Shown piece by piece: positions 1-7,985 of a stretch of 64,000 nt of DNA (positions are counted from its first letter, which is position 1; each line of letters opens with the position of its first letter). The DNA comes from Saccharospirillum sp. (lineage in GTDB: Bacteria; Pseudomonadota; Gammaproteobacteria; Pseudomonadales; Natronospirillaceae). The notes under the pieces are model-generated. The model made no database searches. It saw only the letters and a list, made by a program, of their open reading frames with translations, and was not told the DNA's origin. The DNA is taken from the NCBI GenBank assembly GCA_018402545.1, contig JAGYIL010000001.1:1302001-1366000 (forward strand), read 5' to 3'. The translations under genes and the position numbers were made by a program.

Positions 1-14
1 TTTGTGAGGGCTTG

Positions 15-1247
15 TTAGCGCAGTGACATCAGGTTGAACGCCGGGTCAGCCAAATCGTTGGCTACGAGCGCACGACCATTGCTGATCCAGCGTTTTCCAA
101 GCTTGATCGCCCGGGCCTGATTGAACGCGACCAGCTGGGTGAGTCGGTCCTGTTCATCCAGGTAGAAAAACACGGGTCCGGAGGAATCTTCCCGAATCAC
201 ACAGCGGGAGCCCGGCACTGGAATACCAAGCATCTGGATGTTGGTCTGGTACTGGTCAGACCACAGCCAGGCCGGCTCGTCGTATCGGTCTGATTGTCCA
301 AGCAGTGCACGGGCCACGGTCATGGACTGGTTTTGCGCATAGGCCCATGACTGCAGGCAAAGGCCCAGCTGCGGATGCTGAGCAATATCGCCGGCGGCAA
401 AAATGTCCGGGTTTGACGTTCGGCCCTGGTCATCCACTACCACGCCCTGTTCTATGGCAAGGCCAGCTTGTCTGGCGAGGTCCAGATTAAAGCTGACCCC
501 AGTACCGACCAGCACCAGATTGGTGGTCAGAGGGGCTAGTCCATTAGCAGAGACATTAACCTGGCTCTTTGGGGCTGGATCCAGAGACAAGTCAGTGCAT
601 CCCAGGTGCACCTGAACACCAGAGGCGCGGTGCAATTCCAGCAAGGCATTCGAGACCTCTTCGCCGACACTCCGGGCACATAGGCGGTCCTGGGCTTCAT
701 AAACGCTGACGTCGAGTCCACGCCTGCGCGCACTGGCCGCAACTTCCAAGCCTATCCAGCCACCGCCAATCACCGCCAGATGAGGGGTGCTGCCAAGGGC
801 CTCGCGCAGCGCCAACGCATCCTTCCAGCTGCGCAGCGTGACGACTCCCGGAATGTCAGACCAGGCGTCGACTGGAATCCGGGCGCGAGCGCCTGTTGCC
901 AGAACCAGTTGGTCATATCGCAGGGCGGTGCCATCGTCGAGCGTCAGTGTGCGGGCTCGTGCATCCAGCGTTTTAGCCGTTCGGGGGCGCTGCCAATGAA
1001 TGTCCAGTGCCCGAAGATCAGAGTCGCTAAACAGCCGTGGGAGTTCTGGTTCACCGGTCAGGGCCGCTTTCGACAAAGGCGGGCGTTCATAAAAGTCACA
1101 ATCTTCATCTGCAACTACGGTCAACTGTCCGTTGAAGCCCTCACGGCGAAGGGTTTTGCAGACCCAGCCGCCGGCTTGTCCGCCACCGACGACCACAATG
1201 TGACGGTTATCCGGCGTTTGATGTTGGGACGTGCTTGAATCAGTCAT
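15..1247 (-). CDS. FAD-dependent ferredoxin reductase of a Rieske oxygenase system
   Basis: A 410-residue NAD(P)H:ferredoxin oxidoreductase of the rhodocoxin/BphA4 type, which would pass electrons from NADH through FAD to the Rieske ferredoxin at 3401-3718. Visible: an N-terminal dinucleotide fold (VVVGGGQAGG, about residues 18-27), the family motif YERPPLSK, a second Rossmann motif AVIGGGWIGLE in the middle for NAD(H), and the FAD-binding GD motif IFAAGDIA about two-thirds along. The length is normal for the family. It is the last gene of the minus-strand operon, 30 bp behind the SDR gene, and is complete, with TAA at 15-17. The role as electron donor is inferred from family and neighbours. 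Confidence 0.9.
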   Translation of the reverse strand: MTDSSTSQHQTPDNRHIVVVGGGQAGGWVCKTLRREGFNGQLTVVADEDCDFYERPPLSKAALTGEPELPRLFSDSDLRALDIHWQRPRTAKTLDARARTLTLDDGTALRYDQLVLATGARARIPVDAWSDIPGVVTLRSWKDALALREALGSTPHLAVIGGGWIGLEVAASARRRGLDVSVYEAQDRLCARSVGEEVSNALLELHRASGVQVHLGCTDLSLDPAPKSQVNVSANGLAPLTTNLVLVGTGVSFNLDLARQAGLAIEQGVVVDDQGRTSNPDIFAAGDIAQHPQLGLCLQSWAYAQNQSMTVARALLGQSDRYDEPAWLWSDQYQTNIQMLGIPVPGSRCVIREDSSGPVFFYLDEQDRLTQLVAFNQARAIKLGKRWISNGRALVANDLADPAFNLMSLR

Positions 1248-1277
1248 GACTTGGCTCCCGGTGTCACTGTGGGTTGT

Positions 1278-2033
1278 TCAGCGGCAGACGAAACCGCCGT
1301 TGATCGGGATCAACTGGCCGGTGATGAACCCGGCACTATCAGACAATAAAAAGATGACTGTGCCATCAATGTCTGCCGGGTGCTGTTCGCGTTTCAAAGC
1401 GCGGCCCTGCTGATAGGTCTGATAGCGTTCTTCCGGAACGTACTCGGTGGCCTCGCAATGGGTTAGCCCGGGTGCGATGGCGTTGGCACAGATTTCACGA
1501 TCACCCAGCTCACGCGCCATCGAGCGAGTCATCGAAATGACAGCACCCTTGCTGGCGACATAGGCCATCAGCCGCGGTGCACCCCACAGCGCAGTATCGG
1601 AAGCCACGTTGACGATACGACCAGCCGGTGACTTCGCCAGCAGGGGTGTAGCAGCGCGGGTGGTGAGCCAAAGGCCGCGCACGTTGACGCGCATGACTCT
1701 GTCCCACAGGTCCAGGTCGTACTCTTCCAGTGTCTTGCCGCCGACCTGAGTCGCAATGGCCGCGTTGTTGACCAGGCCATCCAGAGGTCCATTACTGGCT
1801 ATCTGCGCGAATCCCCGTTCGATGGATTCCGGGTCACCCTGATCAATCAGCAAGTGCTCCACTTCAACGCCACGATCGCGAAGCGTTGTCGCGGTGTTCT
1901 CCAGCTCGTCCGAAAGAATATCGGTAATGACCAGTCGCGCGCCCTGATCGGCCGCTGCTTCAGCGATACTGCGTCCGAGCCCGCGGGCAGCACCGGTGAC
2001 CATAATGCGTTTATCCAGCAGTGCATCACGCAT
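1278..2033 (-). CDS. SDR-family dehydrogenase, probable diol dehydrogenase
   Basis: A 251-residue short-chain dehydrogenase/reductase with the cofactor motif TGAARGLG near the N terminus, the NNAAIA segment, and the catalytic YVASK. I chose the ATG at 2033 (MRDALLDKR), which puts the glycine motif about 14 residues in. This start overlaps the end of the Rieske oxygenase gene by 8 bp, so translational coupling is likely; a longer reading adds nine residues (MPCARRPPL). In a Rieske operon such an enzyme usually oxidises the cis-dihydrodiol to a catechol-type product with NAD+, but SDR substrates cannot be told from sequence. Confidence 0.85.
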   Translation of the reverse strand: MRDALLDKRIMVTGAARGLGRSIAEAAADQGARLVITDILSDELENTATTLRDRGVEVEHLLIDQGDPESIERGFAQIASNGPLDGLVNNAAIATQVGGKTLEEYDLDLWDRVMRVNVRGLWLTTRAATPLLAKSPAGRIVNVASDTALWGAPRLMAYVASKGAVISMTRSMARELGDREICANAIAPGLTHCEATEYVPEERYQTYQQGRALKREQHPADIDGTVIFLLSDSAGFITGQLIPINGGFVCR

Positions 2034-3063
2034 GAGAGGCGGCCTCCTGGCGCACGGCAAGCTGTTGCTTGGCTGCTTTCAGCAGAACCCGGCGCAAACG
2101 GGACAGGCCGACATCGTGCTGATAGAGGTTTTCATGCTGGCGTGCATCCGGTGCCAGGCTTTCCAGTATGACCCGGTCCTGTTCCAGAACATCCCAGTGC
2201 AAGCCTTCCAGCTTGTTACGATACAGGAAGCGCCAGACCTGGCGTTGCCAGCCGTCGACCTCACGCACCCGCCAAAAGAAGACACGGCAGTTGTCGTTGT
2301 CTTCCGGGACGACCATGCCGACGATCCAGAACGGACCACCCGGGCCAAATTTCTTTTGATAGGGGATCGACAGGCGCAGCCACAATGCACCGCTTTTACC
2401 GTACTCGACCCAGTCAAAGTTGACGCCCGCCTGTTCGGTTTTCTTGAATATGAAGCCGCTGTCGGTTGGCTCCAGCGTCATGTCAGCCTGGCGATCACCT
2501 TCGGCCATTGAGTGTGAGTTGGCGTGAAGGAAGGTGCCGTGCATCGGATCCATCACGTTGTCGATGGCATACTGGTAGTTGCATTGCCAGGTCGCGGTGC
2601 ACAGGAAGTGGCCAAAGCGGTCGGTTTCGGTTAGCTGCTCGGGTAGCTCAAGCGGAGCAGGGGGCTCGTCAGGCGTGACACCAAACCAGAGAAAGACAGC
2701 TCCGTGGGCCTCCTGAACCGGGTAACGTCGAACGCAGGGCTTGCCTACCATGGGGCTGTTGCTTATGGCCGGAACGTCGCAAACGGTGCCTGAACCGTCT
2801 ACTTCAACGCCGTGATACCAGCAAGCCAGGCGATCACCCAGGTTCCAGCCTTTGGAAAGCCTGGCGCCACGATGCGGGCACCGGTCTTCAATGGCCTGAA
2901 TCTGGCCATCGTGATCGCGCCACAGCACGATATTTTCATTAAGGCGAGTGATGCCCAGTGGGTTGCTGCCCAGTTCCCAGTTGGCAATAACCGGATACCA
3001 GAGCGAACGCAGGCCGGAATCGAGATAGGACTGTGGGTCCGTTTCAAGGTGTGATGTGGTCAT
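2026..3063 (-). CDS. Rieske non-heme iron oxygenase, large subunit
   Basis: A 345-residue terminal oxygenase. The Rieske [2Fe-2S] ligands are visible as C62-x-H64 (RCPHRG) and C81-x2-H84 (CWYHG). The mononuclear iron site follows as N169-V-M-D172-P-M-H175-x4-H180. This is the phenylpropionate/vanillate-demethylase-like alpha-subunit layout. No small beta subunit is encoded nearby, so the enzyme may be an alpha-only trimer. The start has a strong AGGAGGG ribosome site. It lies 15 bp after the small protein gene and overlaps the SDR gene. It would insert O2 into an aromatic ring or demethylate a substrate using electrons from the neighbouring ferredoxin and reductase. The substrate is unknown. 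Confidence 0.9.
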   Translation of the reverse strand: MTTSHLETDPQSYLDSGLRSLWYPVIANWELGSNPLGITRLNENIVLWRDHDGQIQAIEDRCPHRGARLSKGWNLGDRLACWYHGVEVDGSGTVCDVPAISNSPMVGKPCVRRYPVQEAHGAVFLWFGVTPDEPPAPLELPEQLTETDRFGHFLCTATWQCNYQYAIDNVMDPMHGTFLHANSHSMAEGDRQADMTLEPTDSGFIFKKTEQAGVNFDWVEYGKSGALWLRLSIPYQKKFGPGGPFWIVGMVVPEDNDNCRVFFWRVREVDGWQRQVWRFLYRNKLEGLHWDVLEQDRVILESLAPDARQHENLYQHDVGLSRLRRVLLKAAKQQLAVRQEAASHA

Positions 3064-3078
3064 AAGATACCCTCCTGA

Positions 3079-3396
3079 TTACCGGCCAAGGACGGCCAGT
3101 TCCTGCTGAAAACTGGCTTCTGTCCAGGGCGCGCCCAGACGGTCGTTGTACCCGGCGTTGTTGAGACCTGTAACAACGTCATCCAAAGACTGGGCACCAC
3201 CGGAAAAAACGGTTTCCAGCCCTTCAATCAGTGACAGTTCAAAGGCCTCGGGCACGCGTTCCCGGTTTTGCCACACGCGGTTATCGAAACCACCGGGCGC
3301 TTCGATGCGACCCTGGCCAGGCTCGGAAGACGGAATGATTTTGGCCCAGTCTTGCAGTTGCGGGTTGTACTGCGGCGATGTGTTTGTGGCACTCAT
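3079..3396 (-). CDS. Small conserved-looking protein between Rieske ferredoxin and oxygenase
   Basis: A 105-residue soluble protein starting at ATG 3396 (MSATNTSPQY); a longer frame to 3486 runs into the ferredoxin gene and is not needed. It has no signal peptide or membrane segment. The C-terminal half (LNNAGYNDRLGAPWTEASFQ) reads like the short helix-turn-helix seen in resolvase/recombinase C termini. Small proteins annotated as 'recombinase-like HTH' are, from memory, found in Rieske oxygenase operons. It lies 4 bp downstream of the ferredoxin gene and 15 bp upstream of the oxygenase, clearly in the operon. It could be an accessory or assembly subunit or a regulator. I cannot assign a function. 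Confidence 0.6.
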   Translation of the reverse strand: MSATNTSPQYNPQLQDWAKIIPSSEPGQGRIEAPGGFDNRVWQNRERVPEAFELSLIEGLETVFSGGAQSLDDVVTGLNNAGYNDRLGAPWTEASFQQELAVLGR

Positions 3397-3400
3397 GGTC

Positions 3401-3718
3401 TTAGTCCTCGTCACTGAGTTGCAGTTGGACGGAATCATCCAATATGCGAACCGGGTAGGCTTTGACGTCACGGTCTGCCGGTTCACGCAGGCATTTGCCG
3501 GTCTTTATGTCGAACATGGCCTCGTGAAGCGGGCACTCCACCTTGCCGTCTTCCACAAACCCTTGCGACAGCAGGGCGTAGGCGTGCGGGCAAACATCCT
3601 CAAGCGCGTAATACTCGCCATCGAGCACATAGATGCCGATTTCCTGACCATTGAGCTTGGTCGAAAATGGAAAGTCCTCCTGGACCTGATTCTTGGTACA
3701 AACGGTTTGCCAGGTCAT
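3401..3718 (-). CDS. Rieske-type [2Fe-2S] ferredoxin
   Basis: A 105-residue Rieske ferredoxin, first gene of the operon. Cluster ligands are C43-x-H45 (VCPHAY) and C62-x2-H65 (CPLHEA), with 16 residues between the pairs, typical of BphF/MocE-type ferredoxins. The start at 3718 (MTWQTVCTK) has an AGGAGGG ribosome site at proper distance; the ATG six codons upstream overlaps that site and is less likely. It should carry single electrons from the FAD reductase (15-1247) to the oxygenase (2026-3063). Confidence 0.92.
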   Translation of the reverse strand: MTWQTVCTKNQVQEDFPFSTKLNGQEIGIYVLDGEYYALEDVCPHAYALLSQGFVEDGKVECPLHEAMFDIKTGKCLREPADRDVKAYPVRILDDSVQLQLSDED

Positions 3719-3760
3719 GACACACCCTCCTGCCACTAATATTGGATAGGTCAGATTTGA

Positions 3761-3795
3761 GTCTCACATATGATATTTAGTTTTGGATATGAGAC
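3761..3795. promoter_or_regulatory. Inverted repeat in the leader of the Rieske operon
   Basis: GTCTCA at 3761-3766 is matched by TGAGAC at 3790-3795, with ATAT next to each arm and about 23 bp between. On the minus strand it lies just downstream of the promoter at 3804-3833, so it could be a repressor site in the initially transcribed region. Binding is inferred. Confidence 0.4.
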
Positions 3796-3803
3796 TTTGC
3801 CTG

Positions 3804-3833
3804 AGTATATCGGCGGGTTCGCAGGGATGTCAA
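3804..3833 (-). promoter_or_regulatory. Sigma-70 promoter for the Rieske operon
   Basis: On the minus strand a perfect -35 TTGACA (3828-3833) is followed after 18 bp by TATACT (3804-3809) as -10. Transcription would start near 3797, about 80 bp before the ferredoxin start codon. A perfect palindrome abuts the -35 box on its upstream side. Confidence 0.65.
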
Positions 3834-3846
3834 TACTATATAGTAT
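3833..3846. promoter_or_regulatory. Perfect 14-bp palindrome, probable operator
   Basis: ATACTATATAGTAT is its own reverse complement and touches the -35 box of the Rieske operon promoter. The same TACT...AGTA halves appear upstream of the aldehyde dehydrogenase gene (5052-5063 and 5146-5163). A site shared by both promoters points to the GntR protein encoded between them, or to the LysR protein, but this is inference. Confidence 0.5.
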
Positions 3847-3941
3847 AGATTGTAAGCGACAGATACACTGGGAGGGGTATGCCGGAACAGGTGTCCTGAA
3901 GGTGCTGTGACAGCCGGGACATGAATGCCCCAGCGAGGGGG

Positions 3942-4748
3942 CTAGGAGGATTGGGTCGTCATTGAAATGCTGTAGTCATTGTAGGGAATGTGCATAACCT
4001 GCCAGGCAAAGGTGTCGCCCTGGTCGGTTTGATAGTGTGTTTCCAGTCTCAGGCCCCGGTGGTCCAGAGGGGTGCTGCCAGGCCAAACAATAGAATGTAC
4101 GGCCTTGGGTAGCGTCAGCTGAGTGAGCCGGTTGACGGCTCGCCAGGCGTTAACTGTCCCTGAAGCCTGCAACAGGGGGATCAGGGTTTCATGTTCCAGT
4201 TGTTCCTGATCCACGTCCAACAACCCCTTTGCCCGGTCTGCCCTGAGGTAGACGTCGGTATGGCAATGAAACGCGCCATCGATCCGGTCTTGCCGGATCA
4301 GGTGAACATACCCTTCAGAGCAGTCCCCCAAATGATCTTGCCAGGGCCCCGGTTTATGTAACGTCTCCCGCTTCAGCAATGTAATGAAGACCAGTTTGAC
4401 CTGAGTTCCATCGGGCCGGAAAAACTGAAAGGCAGGAGTGCCAATTTCCCGGTTGTGATCGATATCGGCAACGAAAGTCCCGTGGCGACGCTGTCGGACC
4501 AGATCACCACTGTCTACCAGAGACTTGAGGCCTTTTTGAATGGTGCCCAGGCTCAAGGGCAAGGACTCGGCAAGCGCTTGTTCCGTGGGGAGTCGTGTGC
4601 CTGCTGGCAAGGTGTTCGCTACGATCAATGCCAGAACCGCATCGCGCAGACACAGGTATTTGGGTGATTTTGGCGAGTTTTCCAGCTCCGTTGCCAGTTG
4701 ACGGTTCAGGTGTTCCAGCATGGTAGTAAGTCCGGTGGCTTGGGTCAT
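3942..4748 (-). CDS. GntR-family regulator with UTRA domain
   Basis: A 268-residue transcription factor. Residues about 30-100 form the GntR winged helix (LRDAVLALIVANTLPAGTRL, then LPTEQALAESL and GTIQKGLKSLVDSGDLVRQR, ending GTFV). The C-terminal part from about residue 105 is a UTRA-like ligand domain. It is transcribed in the same direction as the Rieske operon but separated from it by about 220 bp containing its own promoter. It probably senses the aromatic substrate or a metabolite and controls the two flanking operons through the TACT/AGTA dyads. Confidence 0.85.
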   Translation of the reverse strand: MTQATGLTTMLEHLNRQLATELENSPKSPKYLCLRDAVLALIVANTLPAGTRLPTEQALAESLPLSLGTIQKGLKSLVDSGDLVRQRRHGTFVADIDHNREIGTPAFQFFRPDGTQVKLVFITLLKRETLHKPGPWQDHLGDCSEGYVHLIRQDRIDGAFHCHTDVYLRADRAKGLLDVDQEQLEHETLIPLLQASGTVNAWRAVNRLTQLTLPKAVHSIVWPGSTPLDHRGLRLETHYQTDQGDTFAWQVMHIPYNDYSISMTTQSS

Positions 4749-5051
4749 TTTTGGAGAGAAGGTTACCCGATCTAACGGGCAAAGTATTCAAGGGGTATCT
4801 GTCACAGTCACCGGGCATCCTGCGCCACTTTGAAAGAAGAGCTGACAAACAGGCCGGCTAAGCAAAAAACTCAATCGAGGTGACGGGTCTCAGTGGCCAG
4901 ACTATTACACAAACAGGAACGGAGCGTATACGCCTGCGAAAATTCGTATTATTCCCTGCAGTGAGACTGATTCGACAGCATGCTCAAGCCTCAATAACCA
5001 ATCCATTTCAGCGACGACCAAACCCTGACAAACCCTCTGGAATGCCCGTAT

Positions 5052-5063
5052 TACTGGCTAGTA
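5052..5063. promoter_or_regulatory. TACT-N4-AGTA dyad
   Basis: TACTGGCTAGTA has the same TACT-N4-AGTA form as the palindrome next to the Rieske promoter (TACTATATAGTA at 3834-3845). It may be a second, weaker operator for the same regulator. A short motif like this can also arise by chance. Confidence 0.3.
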
Positions 5064-5140
5064 GATAGGCTCCCCCATTTTTCGGTGCCGGTCCCCCGGT
5101 CTTCCAGCATGTGGATTTGGCCAGCTCTTCAAATTATTAA

Positions 5141-5163
5141 ATAGATACTATCTATATATAGTA
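5141..5163. promoter_or_regulatory. Overlapping dyads upstream of the aldehyde dehydrogenase/TRAP operon
   Basis: ATAGATA-C-TATCTAT (5141-5155) is a perfect 15-bp palindrome. Overlapping it, TACTAT (5146-5151) pairs with ATAGTA (5158-5163) across 6 bp. The half sites match those beside the Rieske promoter. The tract is strongly AT-rich and may also carry the promoter of the plus-strand operon, but I could not fix a single -10/-35 pair. Confidence 0.45.
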
Positions 5164-5303
5164 GAAGCACTATCGATTTGATTGATTTAGTCCATCCACC
5201 TAAGATCGAATTCATACAAAAAAGACAACAAGCTCGCGCCCGCCTTCCCTTACAAGGCTCAGGCGCATCCGTACTCGAATACACTGATCACAAGAGGCTC
5301 TGC

Positions 5304-6755
5304 ATGTTTGATCTCAAACTCCTGATTGGCGGCCAGTCTGCGCTGGGTGCAAAGAAGAACACCTTTACGCGAGCTAATCCGCTGTCCGAACAAGCGGTGA
5401 CAACGGCTGTCGCTGCAAGCCGAAAGGATGTAAAAAACGCGGTAATGGCGGCAGACAAGGCGTTTGCCAGTTGGTCCAAAACGGGGCCAAGCAAGCGACG
5501 AGAGGTGTTGCTTAAGGCCGCCGATTTAATGGAAGCCCGCCAGGGTGATTTTATCGAGCGGATGGTCGCCGAGACTGGTGCCACCGCGGGCTGGGCCGGG
5601 TTCAACTGTATGGTCGCTGCGGGTATGTTGCGTGAGGCTGCGTCGCTGACGACCCAGATTCAGGGCAATATTATTCCGTCCGATGTGCCTGACAATATGG
5701 CCATGGGTGTCCGGGTACCCTGTGGTGTTGTGCTCGGTATCGCGCCCTGGAACGCTCCTATTATTCTCGGCACCCGCGCCATTGCAACACCCCTTGCTTG
5801 CGGTAACACGGTGATATTGAAGGCATCCGAGCAATGCCCTGCCACCCATCATCTGATTGCTGAGGTGCTACATGATGCCGGCCTGAACAACGGCGAGGTC
5901 AACTGCATTACCAACGCACCTGAGGATGCAGCGAAGGTCGTTGGCGCTCTTATCGAAGCCAAGGCAGTGCGTCGCGTCAATTTCACCGGATCAACGGGCA
6001 TCGGCCAGGTGATTGCTCAAAAAGCCGCGGAACATTTCAAGCCGGTACTGCTGGAACTGGGTGGCAAAGCGCCTCTGTTGGTACTGGATGATGCCAACCT
6101 TGATGAGGCTGTCTCCGCCACTGCTTTTGGCGCTTTCTTCCATCAGGGCCAGATTTGCATGTCCACAGAACGTGTCATTGTGGATGAAAAGGTAGCCGAT
6201 TTGTTTGTGGAAAAACTCACGGTGAAAGTTAAGTCCCTGAAAGCAGGCGACCCAGCCGATAAATCCAACCAGCTAGGCACTCTGATTAGTCGGGAGTCCG
6301 GTAAAAAACAAAATGCCCTGGTGGAAGATGCCAGACAGCACGGGGCTCGGGTTACCACCGGTGGCAAAGCAAAAGGCGTCATCATGCAGCCCACGGTTAT
6401 TGACGGGGTGACAAAGGAGATGCGTTTGTACTCTGAAGAATCTTTCGGGCCTTTGCTGTCAGTCATTCGCGTGAAAAGTGATGCTGAAGCCGTTCGCATC
6501 GCCAATGACACTGAATACGGCTTGTCAGCCGCTGTGTTTAGTCAGGATATCGCCCGGGCAATGAAGGTCAGTCAGCAGATTGAATCCGGCATATGCCACA
6601 TTAACGGACCAACGGTTCACGACGAACCGCAAATGCCATTTGGTGGTGTCAAAGCCAGTGGTTACGGTCGTTTTGGTGGCCGGGCCGGCATTGATGAGTT
6701 TACCGAACTGCGCTGGATGACCGTGCAGATGGGGCCGCGTCACTATCCAATTTGA
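5304..6755 (+). CDS. NAD(P)-dependent aromatic aldehyde dehydrogenase
   Basis: A 483-residue aldehyde dehydrogenase, starting at ATG 5304 (MFDLKLLIGG) with a weak AGAGG site upstream. The catalytic glutamate lies in LLELGGKAP and the catalytic cysteine in HQGQICMSTERV; the cofactor segment NFTGSTGIGQ is also present. It resembles the benzaldehyde/vanillin/salicylaldehyde dehydrogenase branch. It leads the plus-strand set that also encodes the TRAP transporter and the benzoylformate-decarboxylase-like enzyme, so it would oxidise the aldehyde made by that enzyme to a carboxylic acid. Substrate choice is inferred from context. Confidence 0.88.
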   Translation: MFDLKLLIGGQSALGAKKNTFTRANPLSEQAVTTAVAASRKDVKNAVMAADKAFASWSKTGPSKRREVLLKAADLMEARQGDFIERMVAETGATAGWAGFNCMVAAGMLREAASLTTQIQGNIIPSDVPDNMAMGVRVPCGVVLGIAPWNAPIILGTRAIATPLACGNTVILKASEQCPATHHLIAEVLHDAGLNNGEVNCITNAPEDAAKVVGALIEAKAVRRVNFTGSTGIGQVIAQKAAEHFKPVLLELGGKAPLLVLDDANLDEAVSATAFGAFFHQGQICMSTERVIVDEKVADLFVEKLTVKVKSLKAGDPADKSNQLGTLISRESGKKQNALVEDARQHGARVTTGGKAKGVIMQPTVIDGVTKEMRLYSEESFGPLLSVIRVKSDAEAVRIANDTEYGLSAAVFSQDIARAMKVSQQIESGICHINGPTVHDEPQMPFGGVKASGYGRFGGRAGIDEFTELRWMTVQMGPRHYPI

Positions 6756-6788
6756 ACATTATTTCGCCAATCTGAACGATATTTCGAC

Positions 6789-6827
6789 CAGGTCGCTGAT
6801 TAGACACGGTTCCTGACCCGCGACCTG
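6789..6827 (+). promoter_or_regulatory. Stem-loop in the leader of the TRAP genes
   Basis: CAGGTCGC (6789-6796) pairs perfectly with GCGACCTG (6820-6827) in the 107-bp gap between the aldehyde dehydrogenase and dctP. No T tract follows, so it is more likely an RNA processing or stabilising structure than a terminator. Confidence 0.35.
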
Positions 6828-6862
6828 ATAACTGTAAAACAACAACTAAAAGGTGAAGCAAT

Positions 6863-7897
6863 ATGTCCTTTAAGCTCAATAAGCTCTGTGTATCACTCGC
6901 CGCAATCACAACACTAACCGCTGCTGGTTTGGCAAACGCCGAGACCGACATTCGCCTGGCCAGTTGGGTACCCGATAGCCACCCGCTGTCTACCGGTGGT
7001 TTTGAACCCTGGATGGAATCCATTACCGAAGCGACCGATGGTTCTTTAACCTTCACCCTGTATCCTGCACAACAATTGGGTGCCTCGGCGGACCATCACG
7101 ACATGGCGCGTGATGGTATTTCGGATATTTCATACACCAACTTCAGTTATACCCCAGGTCGGTTTCCCATTGCCGGCGCAGCGGAAATCCCCTTTATCGT
7201 ATCTGATCCAATTGCTGCCTCGGGTGTCTATCACGACTGGTATCAGGAGCATGGCACCCATGAAGTCGACGGTGCCAAGGTGTGCATGTTGTTCCTGCAA
7301 CCGACGGGTGCGCTGCACATGAATGGTGAGCGTGTTGTCATGCCAGAAGATCTGGATGGCTTGAGCATGAGACCACCCAATGGCAACGTGGGTAACCTGT
7401 TCAGCTCTCTGGGTGCCAGCAATGTTCAGGTATCGGCCCCTGAATCTCGTGAGGCCATGGCGCGTGGTGTGGTCGATGGTATCGGTTTCCCATGGGATAG
7501 CCTGAAAACGTTCGGCATCAGCGACTCTGCGGATTATCACCTGGATGTACCGTTATACGTCAATGTGTTCGGGCTGATCATGAATCAGAATACCTATGAC
7601 AGTATGTCTGCGGCAGAGCAAGCCGTTATGGACGAACACTGCAGCGCAGAGTGGTCTGGCCGTTTGATTGAGGTCTGGAATGAGGAAGGCGCACTGGCAC
7701 GCCAGGAGTTTATCGACAACCCGGACCACGAGGTTTATACACCTACCGAGTCTGAGGTTGCCGCCTGGGTAGAAGCATCCGGCGACTTGCAGTCTTCCTG
7801 GGCAGACGCTGTGCGCGAGAATGGCGATGACCCGGATGTACTCTGGAATGATCTGATGGATCGTCTGCGGGCCGCTAACGCCTTATACGGTGAATAA
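6863..7897 (+). CDS. TRAP transporter solute-binding protein (DctP family)
   Basis: A 344-residue periplasmic binding protein with a clear signal peptide (residues 1-26, ending in LANA) and a mature start of ETDIRLASWV. It belongs to the DctP/TAXI-like extracytoplasmic receptors that deliver carboxylic acids to a DctQM membrane unit. The two membrane genes follow directly. By context the ligand is likely an aromatic or 2-oxo acid used by the enzymes encoded around it. The stop codon lies in a 13-bp tandem duplication, and a perfect hairpin follows at 7934-7957. Confidence 0.9.
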   Translation: MSFKLNKLCVSLAAITTLTAAGLANAETDIRLASWVPDSHPLSTGGFEPWMESITEATDGSLTFTLYPAQQLGASADHHDMARDGISDISYTNFSYTPGRFPIAGAAEIPFIVSDPIAASGVYHDWYQEHGTHEVDGAKVCMLFLQPTGALHMNGERVVMPEDLDGLSMRPPNGNVGNLFSSLGASNVQVSAPESREAMARGVVDGIGFPWDSLKTFGISDSADYHLDVPLYVNVFGLIMNQNTYDSMSAAEQAVMDEHCSAEWSGRLIEVWNEEGALARQEFIDNPDHEVYTPTESEVAAWVEASGDLQSSWADAVRENGDDPDVLWNDLMDRLRAANALYGE

Positions 7898-7933
7898 GCA
7901 CGGTGAATAAGCACTGACATTAAATAGTACCGC

Positions 7934-7957
7934 ACCAGCCAGGCTCACCTGGCTGGT
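7934..7957 (+). terminator. Hairpin between dctP and dctQ
   Basis: ACCAGCCAGG (7934-7943), loop CTCA, then CCTGGCTGGT (7948-7957) and a pyrimidine-rich tail TCTTCCTTTCCT. A perfect 10-bp stem after a binding-protein gene commonly stabilises its message or partly terminates, so the receptor is made in excess over the membrane subunits. Confidence 0.55.
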
Positions 7958-7985
7958 CTTCCTTTCCTGACAGGAACTCGGAACC

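Larger units (their letters stand above)
4749..5303. other. Intergenic control region between the GntR gene and aldehyde dehydrogenase
   Basis: No convincing gene is seen in these 555 bp. The only notable signals are the dyads listed separately at 5052-5063 and 5141-5163. An open frame continues upstream of the aldehyde dehydrogenase start to 5178, but it looks unlike protein and the family start is at 5304. Confidence 0.6.

Noticed and set aside
5178-5303. 42-residue N-terminal extension of the aldehyde dehydrogenase
   Set aside because: The extension is unlike the family, overlaps the dyad-rich control region, and the family start at 5304 has a plausible ribosome site.
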